Assembly: GCF_000315015.1 (NCBI RefSeq)
Contig: NZ_BAEP01000072.1
Location: forward strand, 1 to 32,024
DNA from: Paraglaciecola mesophila KMM 241
GTDB taxonomy: Bacteria; Pseudomonadota; Gammaproteobacteria; Enterobacterales; Alteromonadaceae
DNA length: 32,024 nt
Direction of reading: 5' to 3'
Shown: piece by piece, positions 20,598 through 29,779 of the stretch
Position numbering within the stretch: position 1 is the stretch's first letter
Layout: each line of letters begins with the position of its first letter
Notes under the pieces: generated by a model
What the model saw: the letters and a program-made list of their open reading frames with translations, nothing else
Database searches by the model: none
What the model was told of the DNA's origin: nothing
Made by a program: the position numbers and the translations under genes

Positions 20598-21679
20598 TAT
20601 TTATCGCTCCCCATGGCGGTGGCTAACTCAGCACTTAATTGACTGTCTCGTTCAGGGCTTTCCCAACCTCCTAGGTTCTTTTCAATTAAGCTCTCCAGCG
20701 CGGCAATGTGTTCTGGCTGAGCATTGAGCGCAGCAATGTATTCGTAACGCTCCCCGCCAGCTTCTAAAAAATAGTCTCTGTTTTCAATACCAATTTCTTC
20801 AATCGTTTCTAAACAATCAGCGGAGAAACCAGGGCAAATCATTTGTACTGACTTAACCCCCTGCTCTGGCAAAGACTTAAGAGTGTGATCGGTATAGGGC
20901 TGCAACCACTCTTCTCGCCCAAAGCGAGATTGAAACGTCACCATATACTCATCTTTGCCAAGACCCAGCTTTTCCGCCACTAAACGGGAGGTTTTGTAAC
21001 ACTCACAGTGGTAAGGGTCGCCAGCGGTCAAATACCGTTTTGGGATCCCATGATAGGTAAATATGAGTTTATCGGCTCGCCCATGAGTTGCCCAGTGCTC
21101 GGTTATGCTACCAGCAACTGCGTCGATATAAGGCGTGAAATCATGATAGTGGCTGATGAACCTGACGTCTGGTATCCAACGCGTTTTACGCAGTACCTCG
21201 CCAAGGGCATCAAACGTCGAACCATTCGTTGCTCCGCTATACTGAGGATAAAGCGGCAGCAACAACAATTGGCGCACCCCCTTTTCAAGCATGTTCTGAG
21301 TCACAGATTTAATCGACGGCGAGCCATAGCGCATTGCAAAATCTACCACCACTTTGTCGCCATACTTTTGCTGCATGCTTGCGGCAAGTGCATTGGCTTG
21401 ATCTTGTGTGTGAAACATAAGCGGAGAGCCGCGTTCGGTCCATACAGTGCTATAAGCATGGGCCGAACGCTTAGGCCGAATGTTTAGGATCACCAAATTA
21501 AGGATCATCCACCAAATTAACTTAGGCACTTCAACCACTCTTGGGTCTGATAAAAACTCGCGCAAATAGCGTTTCAGAGCGCCTTTTTCTGGGGCCTCCG
21601 GGGTGCCTAAATTGGTAAGCAGCACACCAATCTTATCAGCTTGCTTATGGGTAAAGGTTTCATTAGAACGGTATTTCAT
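20597..21679 (-). CDS. hemH: Ferrochelatase
   Basis: A 360-residue enzyme that inserts Fe2+ into protoporphyrin IX, the last step of protoheme synthesis. The family blocks are present in order: GVLLTNLGTPEAP (18-30), LREFLSDPRVVE, LLLPLYPQYSGATNGS, FTYHGIPKRY with the catalytic His210, TFQSRFG, and ICPGFSADCLETIEEI with Glu291. A Cys-rich site DPYHCECYKT is also usual. A short N-terminal extension of about 15 residues precedes the conserved region. The ribosome-binding site is weak. An imperfect hairpin lies 43 bp upstream. It precedes the DUF4112 gene with a 1-nt overlap. Confidence 0.95.
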   Translation of the reverse strand: MKYRSNETFTHKQADKIGVLLTNLGTPEAPEKGALKRYLREFLSDPRVVEVPKLIWWMILNLVILNIRPKRSAHAYSTVWTERGSPLMFHTQDQANALAASMQQKYGDKVVVDFAMRYGSPSIKSVTQNMLEKGVRQLLLLPLYPQYSGATNGSTFDALGEVLRKTRWIPDVRFISHYHDFTPYIDAVAGSITEHWATHGRADKLIFTYHGIPKRYLTAGDPYHCECYKTSRLVAEKLGLGKDEYMVTFQSRFGREEWLQPYTDHTLKSLPEQGVKSVQMICPGFSADCLETIEEIGIENRDYFLEAGGERYEYIAALNAQPEHIAALESLIEKNLGGWESPERDSQLSAELATAMGSDK

Positions 21680-21721
21680 TTCTTCACTCTACTTGTGTTA
21701 AACACATCAATGCATCAAGTA

Positions 21722-21768
21722 CGTTGCAAACATCAAAATAGACTCAATGCTCTATGATTTTTGCAACG
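21722..21768. repeat. Imperfect inverted repeat between abgT-type gene and hemH
   Basis: CGTTGCAAA (21722-21730) and TTTGCAACG (21760-21768) are perfect inverted copies, and ATAGA / TCTAT inside can extend the stem around a short loop. It sits upstream of hemH and downstream of the AbgT-family gene, both on the - strand. No T-run follows, so an intrinsic terminator is unlikely; an operator or RNA processing hairpin is possible. Confidence 0.4.
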
Positions 21769-21781
21769 ACATAAATGCCAC

Positions 21782-23380
21782 TTACCCAGTGTAATAGGTC
21801 TCTGCCCCTGGACCTACGGGCATGCCTAGTAAAAACACCCACACATAAAATAACAATGTCCAACCCACCATGAATACAAGGCTGTAAGGCAGCATAGTGG
21901 CAATTAATGTACCCATGCCCAAATCTTTTTTATACTGAGCGGCGATAGCTAATATCAACCCAAAGTAACTCATCATAGGTGAAATCACATTGGTCACTGA
22001 ATCTCCAATCCGGTACGCCGCTTGAATAACCTCTGGGGCAAAACCCACCAACATCAACATCGGCACGAAAATAGGCGCAGTCACTGCCCATTGGGCCGAC
22101 GCACTGCCAAGTGACAAGTTCACCATGCCGCACATTAAGATAAAGAAGACAAATACGCCAGGACCATCAAGGCCAATGGTTTGTATTAACTCTGCCCCCT
22201 TAACCGCGAGGACTGTGCCTAAATTTGTCCAGTTAAAGAAAGCGACAAACTGAGCGGCAAAAAATACTAAGGTGATATAAAGCCCCATCGCCCCCATGCT
22301 TTTAGACATCGCATTGATGACGTCTTTATCATTTTTCATGGTACCGGCGATTTTGCCATACACGAATCCAGGCACAGCAAAGGTAATAAAAATAAAAGCT
22401 ACAATCCCCTTTAAAAATGGCGAGCCAGCAACGGCTCCTGTTTCAGGATGTCGTAGAATGCCATTTTCAGGAACAATCGTTAGTGCTAACACAGCGCACA
22501 ATAGCGCAAAACTCACACCCGCCCAGCGCAGCGCTTTTTTCTCTATGGCTGTTGGGGCACTCATTTCCTGTTTGCCCAACTCGATTGAGGCTTCACTAGG
22601 ATCGTACTTACCTAAACGAGGCTCAACGATTTTCTCCGTTACAAATGCCCCTAAGCCGGCTACTAAAAATGTACTGATAAACATGAAGTACCAGTTCACC
22701 TCTGGCCCTACCATGTAATCTTGGTCAATCATATGGGCTGCCGCCTCGGTGATACCTGACAAGAGGGGATCGACCGTCCCGAGTAATAGGTTGGCGCTAT
22801 AACCACCGGATACGCCGGCAAATGCTGCCGCGAGGCCAGCAAGAGGATGACGCCCCAAGGAATGAAATATCATCGCCGCCAGCGGTATCAACACCACATA
22901 ACCCAGCTCAGAAGCCGTGTTTGACAATATACCCGCCAATACGATTACTACAGTTACCATGCGCTTAGAAGCATTCATGACCATGGCGCGCATGGCGGTT
23001 GATAATAAGCCTGAATGTTCAGCAACCGACACCCCTAACAAGGCCACTAAAACCGTGCCTAAAGGGGCAAAGCCTGTAAAGTTGGTGACTAAATGAGTGA
23101 CTATTCTTTGCAAACCTTCTGCGTTAAATAACGATACCACTTGTATCATGCCATCCGCTGCACGTCCTTTCGCATCAAGTGGACGAGGGTCAACCACACT
23201 GACATCAAAGTAGCCTAAAACACCACTGATAATGACAATCGCTGTGGCGAGTAAAGCAAACAATGTAATAGGGTGTGGAAGTAAATTCCCAAGCCATTCC
23301 ACCGTTGCAAGAAACCTAGAAAACCATCCTGTGGGGTTCTCTTGGCTTGTTTGTTTTTTCTGATCGTTAGCGTCTTGCAA
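21782..23380 (-). CDS. AbgT-family transporter (p-aminobenzoyl-glutamate type)
   Basis: A 532-residue inner-membrane protein with about a dozen hydrophobic segments. The N-terminus (RFLATVEWLGNLLPHPITLF) and the blocks ILSNTASELGYVVLIPLAA, AFAGVSGGYSANLLLGTVDP and QWAVTAPIFVPMLMLVG are characteristic of AbgT proteins, which import p-aminobenzoyl-glutamate or export sulfonamides. The start is TTG 23380 with an excellent AAGGAG at 5-nt spacing; no suitable ATG occurs before the first conserved block. There is no abgA/abgB amidohydrolase next to it, so the natural substrate is uncertain. Confidence 0.92.
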   Translation of the reverse strand: MQDANDQKKQTSQENPTGWFSRFLATVEWLGNLLPHPITLFALLATAIVIISGVLGYFDVSVVDPRPLDAKGRAADGMIQVVSLFNAEGLQRIVTHLVTNFTGFAPLGTVLVALLGVSVAEHSGLLSTAMRAMVMNASKRMVTVVIVLAGILSNTASELGYVVLIPLAAMIFHSLGRHPLAGLAAAFAGVSGGYSANLLLGTVDPLLSGITEAAAHMIDQDYMVGPEVNWYFMFISTFLVAGLGAFVTEKIVEPRLGKYDPSEASIELGKQEMSAPTAIEKKALRWAGVSFALLCAVLALTIVPENGILRHPETGAVAGSPFLKGIVAFIFITFAVPGFVYGKIAGTMKNDKDVINAMSKSMGAMGLYITLVFFAAQFVAFFNWTNLGTVLAVKGAELIQTIGLDGPGVFVFFILMCGMVNLSLGSASAQWAVTAPIFVPMLMLVGFAPEVIQAAYRIGDSVTNVISPMMSYFGLILAIAAQYKKDLGMGTLIATMLPYSLVFMVGWTLLFYVWVFLLGMPVGPGAETYYTG

Positions 23381-23601
23381 ACCGACTCCTTAATTATTTT
23401 TTTCTGCTTTCACAGTTACGCGCATATAGTACCTAATTCGCTAAGCAAACGTTAGAGTTCAGGTAAAGGCAGTCATTTTGTGCTGTTTTATTAGTCATAA
23501 CGCCTACTTTTTGATAAAAAAGTGTTTGTATATCAGTCAGAACGCTTTATTGTTGTAAAAAAAATTAGACTTTTTATTGTTGCTGCCACAAGGAAATTCA
23601 G

Positions 23602-24135
23602 ATGACAAATAAGCAGTCCCAAGACAAAATAGATAAGCAAAATCCTGCAACTGAATTAGCGCAACTTCGGCAAATCGTTTTTGGTGATGCTCAACAGGAC
23701 TTAGAGCAAAAAATCGACCAATTAGGGCAAAGCTTACAAACCCAGCTGAAACACCTAGAACAGCAAACTTCCCGGCAGTTTTCCCAACTTCAATCTGCAT
23801 TAGAAACCCATGTTCATCAGTTGGAGGATAAACTCCTCAACGCGGATAAAGACCAAGATGCCAAAGCAAGCGAGTTGTTCACACTGAACAAGAATCTCTC
23901 TAGTGAATTGGAAATGGCAGAGGCAGCCAACAAGCAAGAAACGGATGAAATACATAAGCGGATTGATCACGACTTAGCGACATTATCGAATAAGTTCTCT
24001 GAGCAACTCAAACAAGCTTTGGCTCAGCTTACTCAAGTATCGAATGAGCTCAATGCCAGCAAAACAGATCGCAAAACGTTGGCTAAATTACTGTCTACCG
24101 TGGCTTCAAACTTAGAAACTGGCGATGATGAGTAA
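23602..24135 (+). CDS. Coiled-coil protein, first gene of the GTPase/EAL operon
   Basis: A 177-residue acidic, soluble protein not recognised as a named family. Residues about 30-100 and 105-160 are rich in Gln, Leu, Glu and Lys in heptad spacing and should form coiled coils. Near the N-terminus is ELAQLRQIVFGDAQQDL, which shares LRxIxFG (residues 22-28) with the N-terminus of the next protein. No signal peptide or membrane segment. ATG 23602 has AAGGAA 7 nt upstream. It is separated by 8 bp from the OmpA-type gene. A scaffold or adaptor role in the operon's complex is inference. Confidence 0.75.
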   Translation: MTNKQSQDKIDKQNPATELAQLRQIVFGDAQQDLEQKIDQLGQSLQTQLKHLEQQTSRQFSQLQSALETHVHQLEDKLLNADKDQDAKASELFTLNKNLSSELEMAEAANKQETDEIHKRIDHDLATLSNKFSEQLKQALAQLTQVSNELNASKTDRKTLAKLLSTVASNLETGDDE

Positions 24136-24143
24136 CCTCTATC

Positions 24144-25901
24144 ATGTCGACTCAGGGAAGTAGTAACGAGTCTGAACACGACCCGCAACTTCAAGAGCTG
24201 CGGAAAATTCTGTTTGGTAAAGATAATCAACACATCACCCAAGCCCTTCGCCAAAATGCTAGAGCGATCGTTAGTGAGGTCTTTTCAGAAGCTTTCAAAG
24301 ATCGCCAAGACAAAGACGGTAGCGTAAAAAAAGTGATGGCGCCATTAGTCGACAAATCAGTTGAGTACTCAGTGTCTAACCGTAAAGAGCAATTTGTCGG
24401 TTACCTTTACCCCATAGTTGGCAGTGTAGTAAGAAAGTCCGTTACGGCATTTTTGACCGAGTTTATCGAACGAACCAACCAACTACTTGAAAACAGCCTA
24501 ACCATCAAAGGGCTCACATGGCGCTTTCAAGCCCGCCAAGCAGGGATCCCCTACGCCACTTATATTGCCAGTCAAACATTTAACTACCGTGTAGAGCAGG
24601 TTTTTTTGATCCATAGGGAAACAGGTTTACTGCTTAATACCCTTGCCTACAATCAGCAATCGTCTGGTGATGCAGACTTGATATCGTCCATGCTGACGGC
24701 CATCAATGATTTCGTTTCAGACTCTTTCAGGCCAAATAAAGACGGTCATGAACAAGGCTTAGATATCGTCAAAACCGACGATTTCACCTTAGTTCTCAAA
24801 GCCGGGCCGAGTGCCATCTTAGTCGCAGCCGTAACGGGTAATATGCCGCAAAAGGTAGCGAATCAATTACAGCAAACGATTGAAGAGATCCATACGTTAT
24901 ATGATCCTCAGCTGAGAGAATTTAAAGGCGACGCGTCAGCCTTTGCCGATTGTGACCAACAACTTGCTGATTGCTTAGTCTCTGAGTTAAAAGACAGCGA
25001 GAAAGGGAAAGAATCAAAACCTTGGATGGCATGGATAATATTACTTTTTATCGCGATTGGGGCTGGCTATTACAGTTATAAACTGTGGCAAATACAGAGC
25101 TATGTGCATCAAATATCTAGTATCAACCAAGAAGCTGGGATCATGCTTGTGCGCGCCCAACGAAACGGCATTAAAGACATATCCATAGATGTACTGAGGG
25201 ATCCTGACGCCGAAGAAGTCAACAATTGGTTGGCTGAGAAAAATATTCCTCAGGAGATGGTGCGTTTGACTGAAAAGCCTTATCTGTCTCTTGAAGAACC
25301 CATCATGCAAAGTCGCCTCAGTAAAGTGTTGGTGCAATTTCCAAGCTTAACCTTAGTGAACAATTCAATCAGTGGTGAGCTTGATCACCAGCAGTATTTT
25401 GATTTACGAAATCGCGTTCAGCAATTGCCGGGGATGCTGGATAGCGAGAGTTTGCTAGGGCAAATTAGCGTTACCAACCCACTCACGCTACAAATGGATG
25501 ACGTGGAAAACATTCAGACCCTCATCGACCTCAAAATTAGTCAGTTTAACGGCGCTTCGATTGAATTCGCAAGCAATAGCACGCAACTGACACCCGAAGC
25601 GCAAGACGGCATTGGCACTGTCGCAAAGATTGGTAAAACACTATTGAGCCTTGCCAAGCAAACGGAGCTAGAAATGAGCTTCATCGTTATTGGCGCCAGT
25701 GACGCAAAAGGTACACGGTCCTATAATGAAGTATTGAGTATTAAACGTGCCCAGACAGTAAAAAATGCATTGCAGATGCGCGGGATCCCAGCCGATAAGC
25801 TAAATGCTGTCGGCATTGGCATTATTGACGTGCCCGCAGCAGGCAATGGTGCTCGTAAGGTGCTGTTTAATGTCATAAAAACTCACGCGACACAGCCGTA
25901 A
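24144..25901 (+). CDS. Inner-membrane protein with GTPase-partner-like cytoplasmic domain and C-terminal OmpA domain
   Basis: A 585-residue protein. The N-terminus carries LQELRKILFG (residues 16-25). A conserved-looking domain (about 100-285) contains KGLTWRFQARQAG, YRVEQVFLIHRETGLLLNTL and a long helix DADLISSMLTAINDFVSDSF; I have seen this pattern in uncharacterised proteins of several phyla. One membrane segment follows (about 293-312, PWMAWIILLFIAIGAGYYSY). The periplasmic part (about 315-465) ends in an OmpA/Pal peptidoglycan-binding domain (about 470-585) with Asp in GASDAKG and the motif LSIKRAQTV. The layout suggests an anchor joining cytoplasmic signalling to the cell wall. The Shine-Dalgarno is weak, so translation probably depends on the preceding gene. 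The stop overlaps the GTPase ATG by 1 nt (TAATG). Confidence 0.85.
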   Translation: MSTQGSSNESEHDPQLQELRKILFGKDNQHITQALRQNARAIVSEVFSEAFKDRQDKDGSVKKVMAPLVDKSVEYSVSNRKEQFVGYLYPIVGSVVRKSVTAFLTEFIERTNQLLENSLTIKGLTWRFQARQAGIPYATYIASQTFNYRVEQVFLIHRETGLLLNTLAYNQQSSGDADLISSMLTAINDFVSDSFRPNKDGHEQGLDIVKTDDFTLVLKAGPSAILVAAVTGNMPQKVANQLQQTIEEIHTLYDPQLREFKGDASAFADCDQQLADCLVSELKDSEKGKESKPWMAWIILLFIAIGAGYYSYKLWQIQSYVHQISSINQEAGIMLVRAQRNGIKDISIDVLRDPDAEEVNNWLAEKNIPQEMVRLTEKPYLSLEEPIMQSRLSKVLVQFPSLTLVNNSISGELDHQQYFDLRNRVQQLPGMLDSESLLGQISVTNPLTLQMDDVENIQTLIDLKISQFNGASIEFASNSTQLTPEAQDGIGTVAKIGKTLLSLAKQTELEMSFIVIGASDAKGTRSYNEVLSIKRAQTVKNALQMRGIPADKLNAVGIGIIDVPAAGNGARKVLFNVIKTHATQP

Positions 25902-26422
25902 TGGATAGCTATAAAATTATGATCCAAAAAAAGATATGTGTACTGGGTGCCTCAGGAGTGGGAAAAACTAGCCTCATAAAACAATATGTTGAGGGGATTT
26001 TTTCTGAAAAATATCTCACTTCGATTGGCGTCAAGATAGATAAAAAGCAAGTGCAGTGCGAGAGCCACACGGTTCAGTTTATGCTTTGGGATATAGAAGG
26101 TATCGACCGCTATTGTGGCTTTCAACCTAAGTATCTCAGAGGGGCAGCCGCCATCATCATTGTGGTCGATCACACTCGCGCGCAATCGCTGATTGAAGGC
26201 ATCGAAATCTACAATTTAGCGAAAGACGTCGCCAACATACCGGCCATTTTGGCTATCAATAAAACAGATTTAAGTACTGAATGGCATTGGGAAGAAGATG
26301 AGTTAGCTGAGCTATCAAGCCCTTTCAGTCATACATTTTGCACAAGTGCCAAGACAGGAGACAATGTAGAGCTTCTATTTTCAACACTTGCTCTACAGTT
26401 ACTAAGTGAGGCTGAACAGTGA
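25901..26422 (+). CDS. Small Ras/Rab-like GTPase
   Basis: A 173-residue single-domain GTPase. G1 is GASGVGKTS (16-24); the switch I region YLTSIGVKI (38-46) resembles Rab TIGV but has Ser41 in place of the Mg-coordinating Thr; G3 is WDIEGID (63-69), where Ras/Rab have WDTAGQE, so the catalytic Gln is missing; G4 is NKTD (120-123); G5 is TSAK (148-151). It therefore resembles bacterial MglA/Rab-like GTPases that need a partner to hydrolyse GTP. No lipidation Cys box, no membrane segment. ATG 25901 overlaps the OmpA-gene stop by 1 nt, and its own stop overlaps the next gene by 4 nt. ATG 25919 (MIQKK) is a possible alternative start. Confidence 0.9.
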   Translation: MDSYKIMIQKKICVLGASGVGKTSLIKQYVEGIFSEKYLTSIGVKIDKKQVQCESHTVQFMLWDIEGIDRYCGFQPKYLRGAAAIIIVVDHTRAQSLIEGIEIYNLAKDVANIPAILAINKTDLSTEWHWEEDELAELSSPFSHTFCTSAKTGDNVELLFSTLALQLLSEAEQ

Positions 26423-28575
26423 AACTATCTCTTTTTAAAGCGCTTGGGATCATTGATTGTTGTATTTTCAAACGTATTGACGAACAACACTTCGAAACCG
26501 TTTACGCAGAAAGTGAATGGATAGATTTACTGCTTCCAAGTGCAAGAGATAACAAAAGATTTACTATCCCTACTGATAGCCCGTTTTTAGATGATTTTTT
26601 GATGCAAGCGGAAGAATTTTGGGAGTACGCTGATTATGGAAAAATTGATTCGGGCGTTTGGAACGAGGAAGTAGAAAATAACGAGCTCAAACTTAACGCC
26701 TACGCTAGTATGGACAAGGGTGATTGCTATATCGTCATTCATAATGTGATTGAGCAATTTCAACAGCGCCAAAAGACACTTCAGTTGGCCCGTGAACTGC
26801 TCCTATCAAATGATAAAATTGTCGCCCAACAAGAATATGTTCATCAACGTTTAGATGACATGCTGAATCAGTCTTCTGATTTAAAAAGCATTCAGCAACC
26901 GATCAACGAAGTGATCGAAAAAACCGATATTGGGGTCGCAATATTATCACCTAATTTGCAACCTATTAGCCAAAACCCTGCTTTATACAGTCTGTTTGAT
27001 GCTCATCTCACGCGGTCCGAAACCCAGCCCTATAAAATTATTTTGCAATTATTCGAGAAGCAATACCCCGAATTTGAAAGGGTCATCAGCACAGGCAGCC
27101 GCTGGAGCGGCGAGCTATTTTGGCTAAAACCGCCGGGAACAGGAAAATGGATCAAGTTATCTATTTACCCAGTCAAAGCAGACTTCCAGCAAATTACACA
27201 CTGGGTATTTTTGGTCAGTGACATTTCTCAGGTGAAGCATCTTCTGCAGAATAATGAGAAGTTGACCTACTACGATGCTCTAACCGATATTCCGAATCGC
27301 CAATATTTTTGGATGCAATTGGAGCAATCCGTTAGTAATGCGTTGCCCTTCTATGTGCTGTATTTGGACATAAAAAACTTTAAACGCATCAATGAAATTC
27401 ACGGGCACTCCCGTGGGGACCAAATCATTAAAGAACTGGTTGAACGCATTACGCCGCATATTAGCGAAGGTGACATGTTTGCACGTATCGGCGGAGGCGA
27501 GTTTGCAATTATTAGGCAAAAAACGGTTACTGAACAGCAATGTATTGATCTTGGTCACAAACTGATTGACGCCGCTGTTCAACCATTCTATTTACCCAAT
27601 GGAACACATTGTGAAATCGGTTTAAACATAGGCGCTGCTAGCTTCCCCCGGGACGCAGACGACGCTGAAACCTTGATGAAGTTTGCTGATCTTGCGGTCT
27701 TCAACGCTAAAAAAGCATCTAAAAGCAGCGTTCAATTTTATTCTCAAGAATTGAAAGAAGCCTCTCAACGCATCATTGAACTAGAAAACGCTTTGCAAAG
27801 CGCCATTACTAATCATGAATTTGAGCTATTTTTGCAACCTATGTTAGACCTAACGAGTGGTACAATTTTAAAGGCGGAAGCATTGCTGCGCTGGAACCGA
27901 TTAGACGGAGAGCGCATCGGCCCTGATGAGTTTATCCCGATTGCAGAACAAACAGGTCTTATTGTACCTATTGGTAAATGGGTGATTTCTCGCGCCTGCG
28001 AAATGATAAGCACCTTAAACCATAGGGGCTACAGTTGTAAGCTATCCGTGAACCTATCACCTAGACAGATAAGTGATCGCCATTTATTAGAGTTTATCCG
28101 AGGCTCAATTCAAAATAGTCACATTCTGCCGAATCAATTGGAGCTTGAGTTAACAGAAGGCGTTTTGGTCGATAATTACGACAAGGTGCAGTATTTACTT
28201 ACCGAGGTAAGGAAGCTCGGTGTCAGCGTATCGATAGATGATTTTGGCACTGGCTATAGTTCACTCTCTTACCTTAAAAAGCTTCCGATTGATCACATAA
28301 AAATTGATCGCTCTTTTGTGCAAGATTTAGTCAGCGACGAAAATGACAAAGCTATTATATTAGCCATTATCGCTATGGCTCACAGCTTGAAACTTAATGT
28401 CATTGCCGAGGGCGTTGAAACTGAGCTGCAACGTAACTTTTTGCAGCTCAATCACTGTAATCTTGCTCAGGGCTATTTGTTCAGCCGCCCCTTACCCTTT
28501 GCTCAATTTTGTGATTATCTAAGTGCAAGCCCTACACAAAAGCTGATAACCCCGTCTGCGCCCTTCCCAGAATAA
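26419..28575 (+). CDS. Cyclic-di-GMP phosphodiesterase with PAS, degenerate GGDEF and EAL domains
   Basis: A 718-residue cytoplasmic protein. Residues 1-110 form an unnamed domain ([18 protein letters not shown]); 115-160 is a helical linker; 165-285 is PAS-like; 290-445 is a GGDEF domain whose signature is GGGEF (358-362), so diguanylate cyclase activity is doubtful; 460-705 is an EAL domain with E487-[22 protein letters not shown] (607-615), K628 in IKIDRSF, E664 in AEGVE and a final [10 protein letters not shown]. All usual catalytic residues for c-di-GMP hydrolysis are present. Start GTG 26419 overlaps the GTPase stop by 4 nt. The 3' end overlaps the convergent acyl-CoA dehydrogenase gene by 44 bp. 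GTP may bind the degenerate GGDEF and activate the EAL domain, as in other such pairs. Confidence 0.93.
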   Translation: MKLSLFKALGIIDCCIFKRIDEQHFETVYAESEWIDLLLPSARDNKRFTIPTDSPFLDDFLMQAEEFWEYADYGKIDSGVWNEEVENNELKLNAYASMDKGDCYIVIHNVIEQFQQRQKTLQLARELLLSNDKIVAQQEYVHQRLDDMLNQSSDLKSIQQPINEVIEKTDIGVAILSPNLQPISQNPALYSLFDAHLTRSETQPYKIILQLFEKQYPEFERVISTGSRWSGELFWLKPPGTGKWIKLSIYPVKADFQQITHWVFLVSDISQVKHLLQNNEKLTYYDALTDIPNRQYFWMQLEQSVSNALPFYVLYLDIKNFKRINEIHGHSRGDQIIKELVERITPHISEGDMFARIGGGEFAIIRQKTVTEQQCIDLGHKLIDAAVQPFYLPNGTHCEIGLNIGAASFPRDADDAETLMKFADLAVFNAKKASKSSVQFYSQELKEASQRIIELENALQSAITNHEFELFLQPMLDLTSGTILKAEALLRWNRLDGERIGPDEFIPIAEQTGLIVPIGKWVISRACEMISTLNHRGYSCKLSVNLSPRQISDRHLLEFIRGSIQNSHILPNQLELELTEGVLVDNYDKVQYLLTEVRKLGVSVSIDDFGTGYSSLSYLKKLPIDHIKIDRSFVQDLVSDENDKAIILAIIAMAHSLKLNVIAEGVETELQRNFLQLNHCNLAQGYLFSRPLPFAQFCDYLSASPTQKLITPSAPFPE

Positions 28576-29716
28576 GCGCATGCACATCGTGAGTACCCTC
28601 GTAGGTATTCACCGCTTCAAGGTTGAGTACATGGCGAATAACGTGAAACTCATCAGAAATGCCATTGGCCCCGTGCATATCTCTTGAAGCACGAGCGATA
28701 TCTAATGCCTTGCCACAAGAGTTGCGCTTGATTAATGAAATCGCTTCAGGAGGTAAGGCGTTTGCGTCCATCAACCTGCCAGCCTGCAAGCACGCCAAGA
28801 GACCAATCGATATTTCGGTTTGCATATCAGCCAGTTTTTTTTGTATCAGTTGGTTGGCCGCCAATGGTCGCGAGAACTGTTCTCTGTCCAAACAATATTG
28901 CCGTGCTTGATGCCAACAGAATTCAGCCGCCCCTAAACTCCCCCAAGCTATGCCATATCGTGCCTTATTTAAGCAGCTGAACGGCCCTTTGAGGCCTTCC
29001 ACATTTGGCAAGATGTTCTCAGTGGGAACAAAAACATCCTGCATCACCACCTCACCAGTCACAGACGCCCTCAACGAAAACTTGCCTTCTATTTTCGGTG
29101 CACTGACACCCTGCATGTTTTTCTCTAATATGAAGCCCCGGATCACACCATTGAGCTTACCCCAAATGACGAACACATCAGCAATCGGCGAGTTGGTGAT
29201 CCACATTTTACTGCCATTGAGACAATATCCACCATCGACTTCCTTGGCTTGAGTCAACATACTTGCTGGGTCAGAGCCCGAATTTGGCTCAGTCAGACCG
29301 AAGCAACCTACCCATTCACCACGGGCTAGTTTTGGCAAATAGCGCTGCCTCTGCGCTTCGCTACCAAAAGCGTAAATAGGAAACATCACCAAAGAAGACT
29401 GCACACTCATGGCACTACGATAACCACTGTCGACTCGCTCAATTTCTCTTGCTATCAAGCCATAGCTCACATGGTTTGCCTCGGCGCAGCCATATTGTTG
29501 AGGCAAAGTACTCCCTAATAGTCCTAATTCTCCCATTTCATGCAGAATGTCGCGATCAAAGTATTCATCACGATTACCGCGCAATATTCTGGGCATGAGC
29601 TTTTGCTGACTATACTCATGCGCTACATCTAGAATCAGCTTTTCGTCTTCATGCAGGAGTGAATTTAGCGCAAGCGGATCTTGCCAGTTAAAAAAAGGGT
29701 TCGCTTGTTTGCTCAT
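28532..29716 (-). CDS. gcdH: Glutaryl-CoA dehydrogenase
   Basis: A 394-residue FAD-dependent acyl-CoA dehydrogenase that oxidises and decarboxylates glutaryl-CoA to crotonyl-CoA in lysine and tryptophan breakdown. [46 protein letters not shown] and [20 protein letters not shown] (catalytic Glu373) match glutaryl-CoA dehydrogenases rather than other members of the family. Length is normal. ATG 29716 has GAGG 5 nt upstream. Its last 44 bases overlap the end of the EAL-protein gene on the other strand, so transcripts of the two can form an antisense duplex. Confidence 0.92.
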   Translation of the reverse strand: MSKQANPFFNWQDPLALNSLLHEDEKLILDVAHEYSQQKLMPRILRGNRDEYFDRDILHEMGELGLLGSTLPQQYGCAEANHVSYGLIAREIERVDSGYRSAMSVQSSLVMFPIYAFGSEAQRQRYLPKLARGEWVGCFGLTEPNSGSDPASMLTQAKEVDGGYCLNGSKMWITNSPIADVFVIWGKLNGVIRGFILEKNMQGVSAPKIEGKFSLRASVTGEVVMQDVFVPTENILPNVEGLKGPFSCLNKARYGIAWGSLGAAEFCWHQARQYCLDREQFSRPLAANQLIQKKLADMQTEISIGLLACLQAGRLMDANALPPEAISLIKRNSCGKALDIARASRDMHGANGISDEFHVIRHVLNLEAVNTYEGTHDVHALILGRAQTGLSAFV

Positions 29717-29779
29717 AATGCCTCGTTAATCTCTGCCTATTCAAAGTCGTTCGGTCAAAGCCGCACGCATCTCAAACTA

